64,000 nucleotides of DNA from Glo-17 sp964637835 (GTDB taxonomy: Bacteria > Krumholzibacteriota > Krumholzibacteriia > LZORAL124-64-63): positions 45,124-109,123 of the forward strand of contig CAZWYF010000008.1 of assembly GCA_964637835.1 (NCBI GenBank), written 5' to 3'. Shown here piece after piece: positions 27,687 through 35,840 of the stretch. Position 1 is the stretch's first letter. Each line of letters begins with the position of its first letter. A model generated the notes under the pieces. That model was not told the origin of the DNA. It did not search any database and saw only the letters and a list, made by a program, of their open reading frames with translations. The translations under genes were made by a program, and so were the position numbers.

Positions 27687-28511
27687 ATGCCGCACAACGA
27701 GTTGAACGAGCTCCGCGACCGGGCCCACCGGTTCCTCCTGGAAGCCGACCGCCCCGTCGAGACGCCACACATCGCCCGCCAGCTGTTCGGCCCCCAGCGT
27801 CACGAGATGCCGGAGGCCCAGGTGGTGGTGCGCTCGCTTCTCGATCCGGATCCGCGGTTCCTGCGCACCCATTGCCGCCGCTGGTCGGCCCGCTGGGCGC
27901 CGCACCTGCAGCAGACGGCCATGGGCGCGGACTACGTCGCGGTGGACCTCGAGACCACCGGCAGCGTCATCGGCGTGGATGAGATCATGGAGGTGGGGGT
28001 GGTGCGGCTGGCGGGCGATCGCGAGGTCGATCGCTTCACCACCCGCGTCAGCACCGACCGCGGCATCCCGCCCTGGGTGAGCCGCCTGACGGGCATCAGG
28101 GAGGCCGACCTCACCAGCGCGCCCGGCTTCGCCGAGGTGGCCCCGCGGCTGGTCGAGCTGCTGGACGGCGCGGTGTTCGTGGCCCACGACATCCGCTTCG
28201 ATCTGCCCTTCCTGCGCTGGGCCCTGCTGGAGCATGACCTGCCCTTCCCCTGCGTCACCGGCCTGTGCACCCTGCAGCTCTCCCGCGCCCTCTGGCCCGA
28301 TCTGCCCAGCCACAGTCTGGGCGAACTGGCGGTCAGCCTCGACCTCTGCCACGACCAGCCCCACCGCGCGGGCGACGACGCCCTGGCCGCCGCCGGCATC
28401 CTGCAGCGGTCGTTGCGCCTGGCGGCGGGCATGGGCCTGAGCACCCTGGGCGACCTCATGGCGCTCGAACCCGGCGCCGTGCCCACGGCGCGCCGCACCG
28501 CCGAGTCCTGA
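27687..28511 (+). CDS. DnaQ-like DEDDh 3'-5' exonuclease with N-terminal helical domain
   Basis: 274 residues. Residues 1-75 resemble a winged-helix or helix-turn-helix module (ELRDRAHRFLLEADRPVETP). The exonuclease domain starts at about 82: motif I VDLETTG (Asp87, Glu89), motif II VAHDIRFDLPFL, motif III HRAGDDALAA with the DEDDh histidine. This is the proofreading-type fold (DNA polymerase III epsilon, or ExoX/RNase T relatives), but with no polymerase partner nearby the role (repair or RNA processing) is open. The -10 ends six bases before the ATG, so it is probably translated from a leaderless message, and no Shine-Dalgarno is visible. Confidence 0.88.
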   Translation: MPHNELNELRDRAHRFLLEADRPVETPHIARQLFGPQRHEMPEAQVVVRSLLDPDPRFLRTHCRRWSARWAPHLQQTAMGADYVAVDLETTGSVIGVDEIMEVGVVRLAGDREVDRFTTRVSTDRGIPPWVSRLTGIREADLTSAPGFAEVAPRLVELLDGAVFVAHDIRFDLPFLRWALLEHDLPFPCVTGLCTLQLSRALWPDLPSHSLGELAVSLDLCHDQPHRAGDDALAAAGILQRSLRLAAGMGLSTLGDLMALEPGAVPTARRTAES

Positions 28512-28517
28512 ATCCGG

Positions 28518-28559
28518 GCGGGGGCGCCGCGCTGGCGAGCGGGGGCGCCGCGCTAGCGA
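28518..28559. repeat. 20-bp direct repeat, two copies
   Basis: GCGGGGGCGCCGCGCTGGCGA and a near-identical copy with one change, just after the exonuclease stop. Confidence 0.6.
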
Positions 28560-28576
28560 AAAGCGTGCCGAACCTC

Positions 28577-28605
28577 TTGACTCGCGGTTTCTCATGACGT
28601 AACAT
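28577..28605 (+). promoter_or_regulatory. promoter of zinc-ribbon microprotein gene
   Basis: TTGACT (28577-28582), 17 bases, TAACAT (28600-28605), about 70 bases upstream of the GTG start. Confidence 0.6.
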
Positions 28606-28675
28606 CCCGCCCAAGTGGAAGTTGCGCCCCTGGCGACGTGGCGCGCGTCCAACCCCGCGCTCAAGGAGGAGTGCC

Positions 28676-28852
28676 GTGAAGGTCAAGGACGACGATATCC
28701 TGGTTCGCGATGCCAACTACGTGAAGTACGAGCGCCTGCTCGTGGAGGCCGAGGCCGAGGGTCGGCTCGACGGCCGTTTCCGTTGCCTGGTCTGCGGGAT
28801 GCGCTACCGGGAGAAGGGTGACGCCGAGGCCTGCTGCCGGGCGGCGAACTGA
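28676..28852 (+). CDS. 58-residue zinc-ribbon-like microprotein
   Basis: Small acidic/basic protein (starts VKVKDDDILVRDANYVKYER) with a C-terminal CLVCGMRYREKGDAEACC cluster: four cysteines arranged as CxxC and CC, able to bind one zinc. GTG 28676 is backed by AAGGAGGA 5 bases upstream and by its own promoter, so I regard it as real although no named family is recognised. It precedes another zinc-ribbon protein by 24 bases, so they may act together. Confidence 0.7.
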   Translation: MKVKDDDILVRDANYVKYERLLVEAEAEGRLDGRFRCLVCGMRYREKGDAEACCRAAN

Positions 28853-28876
28853 CCCAGACGCCCCCAACTGATCCGG

Positions 28877-29716
28877 ATGACCGACCGGGATCGGCGCGGC
28901 CCCGCCGCTGACGCCGCCGATCGGACGCCGCGCCCCGGGTGGCCCGTGAAGATCAACCAGTACTGCTCCGTCTGCAAGAAGTACCTCGACATGGAGGTCA
29001 TCCCCACCGACGACGGCGGGGATGACGGCGTGATCTGGCTGCGCTGTCCGGAGTGCCAGGGCTTCCTACCCAAGTTCACCGGGGACGGCGGCGCCGGACC
29101 CGCGCCACGGGAGCGGTCGGCGAAGGACCGCGCGCACGCGCGCGCGGCCGACAGCGGACCCGCGCGCTCGCCGGACGCGGGGCACGAGGCGGCCGGGACC
29201 ACCTCGCCCCCTGGATCCGACCCCTCTGATCCCTCCGACCCCTCCGCCCCCTCCGCCCCGTCCGACCCGGCCGCCGACCCGGCCGCCGAACCGGTGCCCG
29301 ACGGCGGCGTGCTGGCGGATCTGGGCCTGCCTCCCACCGAGCCGGACAGCCTGGCCGACGGCGCCGAGAGCGCCGCGGCCGCGCCGCCGCCGGGAACGCC
29401 CGCTGCTCCCGGAACCCCGGAGGCCAGGGCCGCGGCCGGATCCGAGGCCGGGTCCGGAGCGGAGGCCGAGTCCGGGGCGCAGGCCGAGCCGGTGGCCGAG
29501 TATGCCGCCCGCCTCGCGGAGGCCGACCCCGCCGCCGCGCGGCCCTATCGCCCCACCGACACCTATGCCGAGGGCGACCTCCTGCATCACCTGGCCTACG
29601 ACGACCTCGGCATCGTGGTCGCCAAGGAGACCCTGCCCGGGGGACGCCCGGCGGTGAAGGTCTTCTTCGAGGAGGCCGGCGTGGTGCGGTTGATCGAGCA
29701 GGCCGGCGGTCGCTGA
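28877..29716 (+). CDS. zinc ribbon - disordered linker - SH3/CarD-like protein
   Basis: 279 residues, three parts. An N-terminal zinc ribbon (YCSVCKKY ... LRCPECQGF, about residues 29-62) is followed by a long low-complexity linker rich in Asp/Pro/Ser/Ala (about 65-210). The C-terminal beta-barrel-like domain (about 218-275; YAEGDLLHHLAYDDLGIVV then VKVFFEEAGVVRLIEQ) resembles CarD/PcrA-tail Tudor-type domains that touch RNA polymerase or other nucleic-acid enzymes. Function is inferred only as nucleic-acid-related. The start is uncertain: GTG 28946, just before the ribbon, is an alternative to ATG 28877. Confidence 0.72.
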   Translation: MTDRDRRGPAADAADRTPRPGWPVKINQYCSVCKKYLDMEVIPTDDGGDDGVIWLRCPECQGFLPKFTGDGGAGPAPRERSAKDRAHARAADSGPARSPDAGHEAAGTTSPPGSDPSDPSDPSAPSAPSDPAADPAAEPVPDGGVLADLGLPPTEPDSLADGAESAAAAPPPGTPAAPGTPEARAAAGSEAGSGAEAESGAQAEPVAEYAARLAEADPAAARPYRPTDTYAEGDLLHHLAYDDLGIVVAKETLPGGRPAVKVFFEEAGVVRLIEQAGGR

Positions 29717-29717
29717 C

Positions 29718-30710
29718 GTGACAGCCTCCCCCGACGCCACGGCCCATCCCCGTGCCGTCGCGCGGCCCGCCGCGTGGTCGCGGCGGTGGCGGCTGTCGCT
29801 CCTGACCTGCCTGTTGCTGGCCCTGGCGCCGGCGGGCCCGCGCGCCCAGGTCCATCACCTCGAGCCACTGCCCTGGGCAGCCATGACGGACACCAGCGGC
29901 CGTCGCGGCGCGGACATCTCCTGGCAGCACCATCTCGATCCGGCCACCGACTGGCGGGCCGACCGCCTGGGGCTGACGCTCACCTATTCGGTGGGTGCGC
30001 GCAGCGTCGTCCTCGTGCGCGGAGGCTTCTGGCGGCTGGACACTGCCGATCGCCGCGCCCTGGCGCGCTGGCCGCACCTGCTGCAGACGGGCGAGGATGC
30101 CGAGGGCGAGCCGGGATGGCCGGGCGAGACCACCGTCACCGGATTCGACCGTCCGGAGGTGGGCGTGCTGACGCCCCTGCACCTGCCGCTGCTGGGCGAG
30201 GGCGGTCTGGGACTGCTGGCGGGCCTGCCCGTGGGACGCGACCAGCTCTACCCCGTGTCCGCCCCCTGCCTGCCCCTGTTGATCGAGTGGCGCCGGACGT
30301 GGCGCCTGCTGCCCGCCGTCCGGCTCGGCCTGCGCGCCGGTCGTGAGCAGACCGTCGCCTCGAGCCGCGACGTCCTGGTGGAGGAGGCCTTCCCCTCCGG
30401 CTGGCGGTACGCCGTGGGCGTGGGGACGGACCCGTCGGCGGCGCGCGGCGCGCGGCTGGCGTGGTCGGCCCGCGAACTGACCGGCGGTCTGCACGCCCGG
30501 CGCCTGGAGCTGACGGCCTGGGCGCCGCTGGGCGGGGGCCACGGCCTGCAGCTGGATCTGGCCCGGGAGCTGGGCGGTCGCGCCGTGCGCCACGCGGCGT
30601 GGATCGTGGGCCTGAGCTGGCGCCTGGGGAGCCTGCCCGGTGAAGATCCGGCCGCCGCCCCGGACGACGGGCAAATTGCCACGCCCCCCGCGGCCGACCC
30701 CGCCCCCTGA
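29718..30710 (+). CDS. exported hypothetical protein, beta-rich
   Basis: 330 residues. A basic n-region and hydrophobic core at about residues 22-42 (RRWRLSLLTCLLLALAPAG) form a signal peptide. The body alternates short hydrophobic strands with Arg/Gly turns (LTLTYSVGARSVVLVRGGFW, GGLGLLAGLPVG, LELTAWAPLGGGHGLQLDL), as in small outer-membrane barrels. The last 25 residues are Pro/Ala/Asp-rich. No family recognised. GTG 29718 starts one base after the preceding stop, so it is probably in the same transcript as the zinc-ribbon protein. Confidence 0.65.
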   Translation: MTASPDATAHPRAVARPAAWSRRWRLSLLTCLLLALAPAGPRAQVHHLEPLPWAAMTDTSGRRGADISWQHHLDPATDWRADRLGLTLTYSVGARSVVLVRGGFWRLDTADRRALARWPHLLQTGEDAEGEPGWPGETTVTGFDRPEVGVLTPLHLPLLGEGGLGLLAGLPVGRDQLYPVSAPCLPLLIEWRRTWRLLPAVRLGLRAGREQTVASSRDVLVEEAFPSGWRYAVGVGTDPSAARGARLAWSARELTGGLHARRLELTAWAPLGGGHGLQLDLARELGGRAVRHAAWIVGLSWRLGSLPGEDPAAAPDDGQIATPPAADPAP

Positions 30711-30830
30711 CGGTCTGCCCCGCGTTCCCCAGGATTCCTCGCCGCACCGCACCGCCCTGCGTCCCTCCGCGAAGGATCCGGAGCGATCTCCGCTGGTATA
30801 GCGCTTGAAGGAACGGCCTCGTGAGCGCCC

Positions 30831-31733
30831 ATGACGACAGCGATTGGCAACGCGACCCGAGGAACGGCGACGATGACCAGGCTCTGGCGAGACGACCGAT
30901 CCGCACGCACCGAGGACCTGCGCGACTGGCCCGGCGATCCGTCCTTCCGGCTCGCCCGCAGCGGCGATTTCCAGGACTTCGTCAACCATGAGCTGCGCAC
31001 ACCCCTGACGGCCGCCGGGACCGCTCTGCAGACGCTGGCCCTGCAACTGGAGCGGACCGGCGGCCGTTCACGCGAACTGGTGGACCTCGCCCTGCGGAAC
31101 GTCCGGCGCCTCGAGCGCACCGTGGAATGGGCCGCGGACTACCTGCAGGACGACCTCGACACCGGCCGCGTGGCCGTGCCGGTCACCCTGGCGGTGGCCG
31201 ACCTCGTGGCCGACCTCGACGACCTCGCCACCGATGTCTCCTGGGCCACCGACGCGGCGGACTGGGAGATCCCCGTGACGGTGGACCGCGGGGCCTGGCG
31301 GCGCCTGCTCCGCCAGCTGGTCCAGGCGCTGCGGGGCTTCGGCGGCGATCGCACGCTGCACCTGGACCTGAGCCTGGTGTCGGAACTGGACCGGCCCGAC
31401 ACCTGCGGCCTGCTCCTGGTCGGCCGCTTGCCGGCCGGCGCGAGCGCCACCGCCCCGGAGGGCGCCACGGGCGTCGAGGGCGCCACGGGCGTCGAGGGCG
31501 TCGAGGGCGTGGCGGGCGCCATGGGCGCCGCGGTCGCCGCGGTCGCTGCGGGCGCCGAGGAGGACGCGGGCGAGGAAGCGGCGCACCTGCAGCGGCTGCT
31601 GGCCCTCGCGGTCAACCCCGACCTGGCCGCACGGCTGGGCCTGCGCCTGGACGTGGTCTGCCTCAGCGATCACCTGCGCCTGCGCCTGCTGCTGCCCCTG
31701 CCCCTGGCCGAGAGCGCCCTCCAGACCGTCTGA
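30831..31733 (+). CDS. HisKA-domain protein with degenerate kinase domain
   Basis: 300 residues. A sound dimerisation/phospho-acceptor element is present (FVNHELRTPLTAAGTAL, His at about residue 50), but the following region lacks recognisable N, G1 and G2 boxes (no NAxxA, DxGxG or GxGLG). It may be a phosphotransfer scaffold or a dead kinase regulated by the kinase-receiver protein just downstream. The middle (about 205-250) is an Ala/Gly/Glu repeat (ATGVEG units). Start alternatives: ATG 30873 has GAGGA upstream. GTG 30821 in another frame has good AAGGA spacing and would encode a plausible N-terminus if there is a frameshift near 30.9 kb. Confidence 0.65.
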   Translation: MTTAIGNATRGTATMTRLWRDDRSARTEDLRDWPGDPSFRLARSGDFQDFVNHELRTPLTAAGTALQTLALQLERTGGRSRELVDLALRNVRRLERTVEWAADYLQDDLDTGRVAVPVTLAVADLVADLDDLATDVSWATDAADWEIPVTVDRGAWRRLLRQLVQALRGFGGDRTLHLDLSLVSELDRPDTCGLLLVGRLPAGASATAPEGATGVEGATGVEGVEGVAGAMGAAVAAVAAGAEEDAGEEAAHLQRLLALAVNPDLAARLGLRLDVVCLSDHLRLRLLLPLPLAESALQTV

Positions 31734-31736
31734 TCG

Positions 31737-31812
31737 GCGGCCGCCCGGCGGCCGCCCGGCGGTTGCCCGGCGGCCGCCCGGTGGACGCCCGGTGGACGCC
31801 CGGTGGACGTCC
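31737..31812. repeat. 11-bp tandem repeat array
   Basis: About seven units of GCGGCCGCCCG changing to GTGGACGCCCG, starting right after the HisKA-protein stop. Confidence 0.75.
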
Positions 31813-31880
31813 CGCATGGCCGATGCTAGGCTGCGCCGGGGGTCGGCCTGTCGCCGGCCCGCGCTCCGGAGGAGCCGCTG

Positions 31881-33014
31881 GTGACCGGCCGCGATCCCGA
31901 TCCCGAACTCGCCTTCCTGACCCACGATCTGAACCAGCTGCTGTGGGCCATCCAGGGCCGTGCCGAGGCCCTGGCGTCCGCCTGCCCCGAGGCGGCGGCG
32001 AGCGCCCGGGCCATGGCCGAGGACGCGGCGGCCGCGGCGGCCATGCTGCGGCAGCAGGCCACGCTCCGGTGCGATCCCGCGCCGGTGGTCGCCGCCGCCT
32101 GGCGCCAGGCCACCGACCACGCGGCGGCCACGGCTGCGGCGGCGGGCGCCCGCGTTCCCGAGGTCCGCCTCGAGGGGCCGGACCCGGCGGCGCCGGCGAC
32201 GCTGGCGGTGGCCCTGCCGCCGGCGGCGCTGCGCCGGATCCTGGCCAACGTCCTGGTCAACGCACGCCAGGCCCTCGGCGCCGGCGGCGGCGTGGTGCGC
32301 TGGTCGTTGACCGGCGACGGGGATCGCGTCCGTCTGCGGGTCCACGACAGCGGGCCGGGGGTGCCGCCGGAACTGCAAGCGCGCCTGTTCGAGCCCGGCG
32401 TCACCGCCAGCAAGGCGGGCGGTCACGGGCTGGGCCTGGCCGGCGCCCGCGCCCTCGCCCGCCGTCATGGCGGCGAGCTGCGTCTCGCGGACACCGACGC
32501 GCCGGGGGCCTGCTTCGAGCTGGAGGCGCCGCGCGCCGCCGCCGCGCCGGGCGCCGCAGCGGCCGCGCCGGGCCCCGGCCCCGCCGCGCCGGGCGCCGTC
32601 GGCGACGTGCCCCCGGATCCCCTGCGGATCCTGGTGGTGGACGACGAGGCGGCGGTGCGCGAGATGCTCGCCGAGGTGCTGGCCGCCGCGGGACACCAGA
32701 CCACCGTGGTGGCCGGCGCGGAGGCCGCACTGGCGTCGACGCCGGCCGGGCGTTACGATGCGGCGCTGATCGACCTGGGCCTGCCCGGTCCCGGGGGGGC
32801 GGCGCTGGCCGCGCGGCTCCGGGCCGCGGATGCGGCGCTGGGCACGGTCGTCATCACGGGATGGGGCCGCGAGCGCGAGCTGGCGGATCTCGATCCCGCG
32901 CACGTGGATCTCACCGCCACCAAGCCGCTCGACCTGGTGCGGCTGCAGCAACTCCTGGCCGAGGCGGCCCGGCTGACGTCCGGGCGCCGCGGCGGGACCT
33001 TGCCGGAGGGCTGA
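31881..33014 (+). CDS. hybrid histidine kinase (HATPase plus receiver)
   Basis: 377 residues, soluble, no sensor domain. H-box FLTHDLNQLLWAIQG (HDxNNxL type, His at about 15). Kinase core with NVLVNARQAL, DSGPGV and GGHGLGLAGARALA. An Ala/Pro/Gly linker (about 215-245) leads to a receiver domain (250-370) with ILVVDDEAAVR, phospho-acceptor Asp in LIDLGLPG, ITGWG and ATKPL. It likely passes phosphate to its own receiver, or from or to the preceding HisKA protein. GTG start with GGAGGAG upstream. The stop overlaps the next gene (TGATG). Confidence 0.88.
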   Translation: MTGRDPDPELAFLTHDLNQLLWAIQGRAEALASACPEAAASARAMAEDAAAAAAMLRQQATLRCDPAPVVAAAWRQATDHAAATAAAAGARVPEVRLEGPDPAAPATLAVALPPAALRRILANVLVNARQALGAGGGVVRWSLTGDGDRVRLRVHDSGPGVPPELQARLFEPGVTASKAGGHGLGLAGARALARRHGGELRLADTDAPGACFELEAPRAAAAPGAAAAAPGPGPAAPGAVGDVPPDPLRILVVDDEAAVREMLAEVLAAAGHQTTVVAGAEAALASTPAGRYDAALIDLGLPGPGGAALAARLRAADAALGTVVITGWGRERELADLDPAHVDLTATKPLDLVRLQQLLAEAARLTSGRRGGTLPEG

Positions 33015-33820
33015 TGTTGCGCACGTTCCTGCTCCTGGTCCCCTCGCCCGGCGGGCTGCTCCGCGGCGGCCTCGTCGTCGCCAGCCTCCTGATCGGCGGC
33101 CTGCTGCCTGCCGACGCGTCCGGTGCCGACCTCCAGATCGCGGTCACCGACAGCCTCGCCCCTCCCGTGGTTCCCGAACCGGGGCGCACCCGCATCACCG
33201 GCCTGTGCTGGGCAGGCGCCGACACCCTGGCCCTGCTCGTGGCCCAGCGCGACAGCCTGGACCTCGAGCGTGGCGAGCAGGTCTTCCTGGTGGTGGGCGA
33301 CACCACCGGCGCCATCTACTGGCAGGAGGATTTCACCGACGTCCTGCACCGCGGCCTGGCCTGGGACGGCGAGTTCTTCTGGAGCACCGGCGACGACACC
33401 GAGGGCGGGTCCCTCCTCTACAAGATCAAGGCCGACACCGTGCGCGTGGAGGAGGTCCATCCGGCCCCGGGACACCGGCCCATGAGCCTGGCCTTCGACG
33501 GCCGCTGGCTGTGGGTGAGCGATCGCGACAGCGGCCGGCTCGACCGCGTCGATCCGGAGACCGGTCAGCTGACGCGGACGGCCTCGCCGCCGGGCTTCTC
33601 GCCGGTGGGCCTGGCCTGGGACGGCCGGGCCATGTGGCTGACCGACGCGGGCACCGGCCGCCTCGCGCGCCTGCGCGGGGGACGGCTCGATCGACAGGAT
33701 CTGGTGGCGGCGGAGGACTGGTTCCTGCGGGGCATGGACGTGCTGCTCGCCCATGACGGCCGCAGCCTCTGGCTGCTCCGCCCGGACGAGCGCGTCTTCC
33801 GGCGACTGGAGCGCCAGTAG
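33014..33820 (+). CDS. exported beta-propeller (NHL-like) protein
   Basis: 268 residues. The signal peptide (LLRGGLVVASLLIGGLLPAD, cleavage near ADASGAD) is followed by about five repeats of the form GLAWDGEFFWSTGDD, SLAFDGRWLWVSDRDSGRL and GLAWDGRAMWLTDAGTGRL, characteristic of NHL/SMP30-like propellers. These usually bind ligands or proteins rather than catalyse. ATG 33014 overlaps the kinase stop, so the propeller may be the periplasmic partner of the signalling genes (inference). Confidence 0.75.
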   Translation: MLRTFLLLVPSPGGLLRGGLVVASLLIGGLLPADASGADLQIAVTDSLAPPVVPEPGRTRITGLCWAGADTLALLVAQRDSLDLERGEQVFLVVGDTTGAIYWQEDFTDVLHRGLAWDGEFFWSTGDDTEGGSLLYKIKADTVRVEEVHPAPGHRPMSLAFDGRWLWVSDRDSGRLDRVDPETGQLTRTASPPGFSPVGLAWDGRAMWLTDAGTGRLARLRGGRLDRQDLVAAEDWFLRGMDVLLAHDGRSLWLLRPDERVFRRLERQ

Positions 33821-33953
33821 CCACGACCCGCGACCCGGCGCGCCCGCGACCCGCGACCGCGCCCCGCGGCCATGCCGGCGCCCCGCGACCGCGCCGGCGT
33901 TCCATGCCCCGGATCCCGGATCCCGGTGAAATTGCCAGTCGTTTTCTCGGAAC

Positions 33954-33982
33954 TTGCGCCGCAGGGGTCGTCTTGATACTAT
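33954..33982 (+). promoter_or_regulatory. promoter of the Fur-family gene
   Basis: TTGCGC (33954-33959), 17 bases, TACTAT (33977-33982), in an AT-richer patch. Confidence 0.45.
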
Positions 33983-33992
33983 GGTGCTATCC

Positions 33993-34012
33993 GATTCTGG
34001 TTATCATGAATC
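33993..34012. promoter_or_regulatory. inverted repeat downstream of the Fur-family promoter
   Basis: GATTC-N10-GAATC lies between the promoter and the start codon, with TTATCAT in the middle. A possible self-regulatory site, though it does not match the classic 19-bp Fur box. Confidence 0.3.
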
Positions 34013-34069
34013 AACCCGGTGCCGGCGCCACGGAAGATCCGCGCCGGCCCGTCGCCAAGAGAGGTCGTC

Positions 34070-34573
34070 ATGGCCGTCGTCGAGAACAAGACCCAGCAAG
34101 TGGATGAGCAGTTCGTCAAGGAGAAGGAGGCCGCGTTCCTGGAGTTCATCCAGAGCAAGGGCCTGAAGACCACGCGTCAGCGGAGCACCATCGTCCAGGT
34201 GTTCTTCCGCATGCACGGCCACATCTCGGTGGAGGAACTCCTGCGCCAGGTCAAGGCCGTCAATCCCCGTATCGGCTACGCCACCGTCTACCGCACCCTG
34301 CACCTGCTGGTGGAGAGCGGTCTGGTGGAGGAGCGCCGCTTCGGCGACGGCCTCGCCCGATACGAGGGCCGCAACGAGGTGGAGCACCACGACCACATGA
34401 TCTGTCTGGACTGCGGCAAGATCCGCGAGTTCTCCAATCCCCGGCTCCTCGAGCTGCAGAAGCAGCTGGCCGAGGAGAACGGGTTCAAGATCTTCCGGCA
34501 TCGCCTGGAGCTCTACGGCACCTGCGAGGATCCCTCCGATTGCGGCTGTCACGACGCCCGGGGCGAGGCCTGA
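34070..34573 (+). CDS. Fur family metal-dependent regulator
   Basis: 167-residue Fur/PerR/Zur-type repressor. The winged helix (RQRSTIVQVFFRMHGHIS, PRIGYATVYRTLHLLVESGLV) is followed by the metal/dimer domain with HHDHMICLDCGKI and a C-terminal CEDPSDCGC cluster (structural zinc). Features fit Fur itself as well as PerR; the metal is not decided by sequence. ATG 34070 has GAGAGG upstream. Likely autoregulated given the AT-rich operator region. A long hairpin ends the unit. Confidence 0.92.
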   Translation: MAVVENKTQQVDEQFVKEKEAAFLEFIQSKGLKTTRQRSTIVQVFFRMHGHISVEELLRQVKAVNPRIGYATVYRTLHLLVESGLVEERRFGDGLARYEGRNEVEHHDHMICLDCGKIREFSNPRLLELQKQLAEENGFKIFRHRLELYGTCEDPSDCGCHDARGEA

Positions 34574-34601
34574 TCAGCCGCTCGCCAGGACCAGCGGACC
34601 G

Positions 34602-34633
34602 GACGGGGTCGGCCACCAGTGGTCGACCCCGTC
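34602..34633 (+). terminator. strong terminator hairpin after Fur-family gene
   Basis: 10-bp outer stem GACGGGGTCG / CGACCCCGTC, a G-U pair, then inner CCAC / GTGG: about 15 paired bases with a 2-base loop. No U-tract. Confidence 0.6.
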
Positions 34634-34670
34634 GCTTGACACCCGAGAGCCCGCCGCCGAGGATGCGCCC

Positions 34671-35840
34671 ATGGCTTCTCTCGATCCCGACGACCGCGAG
34701 CCCTGGCTCCGCATCGCCGTGGACACCGCCGCGCTGACCCACAACGCGGCGGTGTTCCGCGCGCTGGTGCGCCCGCCAGCGCGGCTGATGGCCGTGGTCA
34801 AGGCCAATGGCTACGGCCACGGACTGGACCTGGCGGCCCGCGCCTTCCAGCGCGGCGGCGTCGACTGGCTGGGCGTGCACTCGCTGAGCGAGGCGGAGTG
34901 CCTGCGCGGCGCGGGCATCGGCGGGCCCATCCTGGTCCTGGGACCGGCCACCGCCGCGGAGGCGGCCCGTGCGGCCGACCTGGAGGTCGACCTCACCGTC
35001 GGCTCGCTGGCCGGTCTGGAGGCGGTGTGCGCCGCGGGCCGCGGCCGCGTGCACCTGAAGGTGGAGACGGGCGTCAACCGCCAGGGGCTGGTGGAGGAGG
35101 AGCTGGATCCGGCGCTGGACCGGCTCGCCGCGGCGCCGGGCGTGGACCTGGTGGGGCTGAGCAGCCACTTCGCCGACATCGAGGACACCACCGACCACAC
35201 CTTCGCCCGCCGTCAGCACGAGCGCTTCGACGCCTGGCTCGCCCGCCTGGCCGATCGTGGCCATGGCACGCTCATGCGCCACATGACCTGCAGCGCCGCC
35301 ACCCTGCTGTGGCCCGACTCGCACCGCGACATCGCGCGCGTGGGCATCTCGGCCTACGGCGTCTGGCCCAGCCCGCAGGCGCGGGTGGCCCTGCGCCAGG
35401 CGGGCAAGGCCGAGCCCGCGCTGCGGCCGGCCATGACCTGGCAGACACGCATCGCCCAGGTGCGCCCCGTGCCCGCCGGGCAGACGGTGGGCTACGGCCG
35501 CACCTGGCTCGCCCCGGCGGACAGCCGCATCGCCGTGCTGCCGGTGGGCTACTCGGATGGCTACCTGCGCGGGCTCTCCGGCCGGGCCCACGTGCTGATC
35601 CGCGGCCGACGCGCCCCGCTGGCCGGACGCATCTGCATGAACCTCTGCATGGTGGACGTCTCCCGCATCGCGGGCGCCCGGGCCGGCGACCAGGTGGTGA
35701 TGCTCGGCCGTCAGGGCGATGATGTGATCACCCCCGAGCAGATGGCCGACTGGCTCGGCACCATCAACTACGAGATCCTCACCCTGCCGGGGGTCACCTG
35801 GCAACGCGTGGAGGCAAGCGATGCTCGACCGAATCCGTAG
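34671..35840 (+). CDS. alr: alanine racemase
   Basis: PLP enzyme making D-alanine for peptidoglycan. 389 residues. Lys44 in VVKANGYGHG carries PLP. LKVETGVNRQG, SSHFADIED, RVGISAYGVWP and the second-subunit tyrosine element TVGYGRTW, plus PVGYSDGY and GRICMNLCMVDVS, are all present. The N-terminal 10 residues are extra and charged. ATG 34671 follows GAGG. The next gene overlaps its last 20 bases. Confidence 0.95.
   Translation: MASLDPDDREPWLRIAVDTAALTHNAAVFRALVRPPARLMAVVKANGYGHGLDLAARAFQRGGVDWLGVHSLSEAECLRGAGIGGPILVLGPATAAEAARAADLEVDLTVGSLAGLEAVCAAGRGRVHLKVETGVNRQGLVEEELDPALDRLAAAPGVDLVGLSSHFADIEDTTDHTFARRQHERFDAWLARLADRGHGTLMRHMTCSAATLLWPDSHRDIARVGISAYGVWPSPQARVALRQAGKAEPALRPAMTWQTRIAQVRPVPAGQTVGYGRTWLAPADSRIAVLPVGYSDGYLRGLSGRAHVLIRGRRAPLAGRICMNLCMVDVSRIAGARAGDQVVMLGRQGDDVITPEQMADWLGTINYEILTLPGVTWQRVEASDARPNP

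Noticed and set aside
33974..34006. Classic Fur box upstream of the Fur-family gene (TGATA ... TATCA)
   Set aside because: The arms are 23 bases apart and the interior does not match GATAATGATAATCATTATC; only a weaker GATTC/GAATC repeat is reported.
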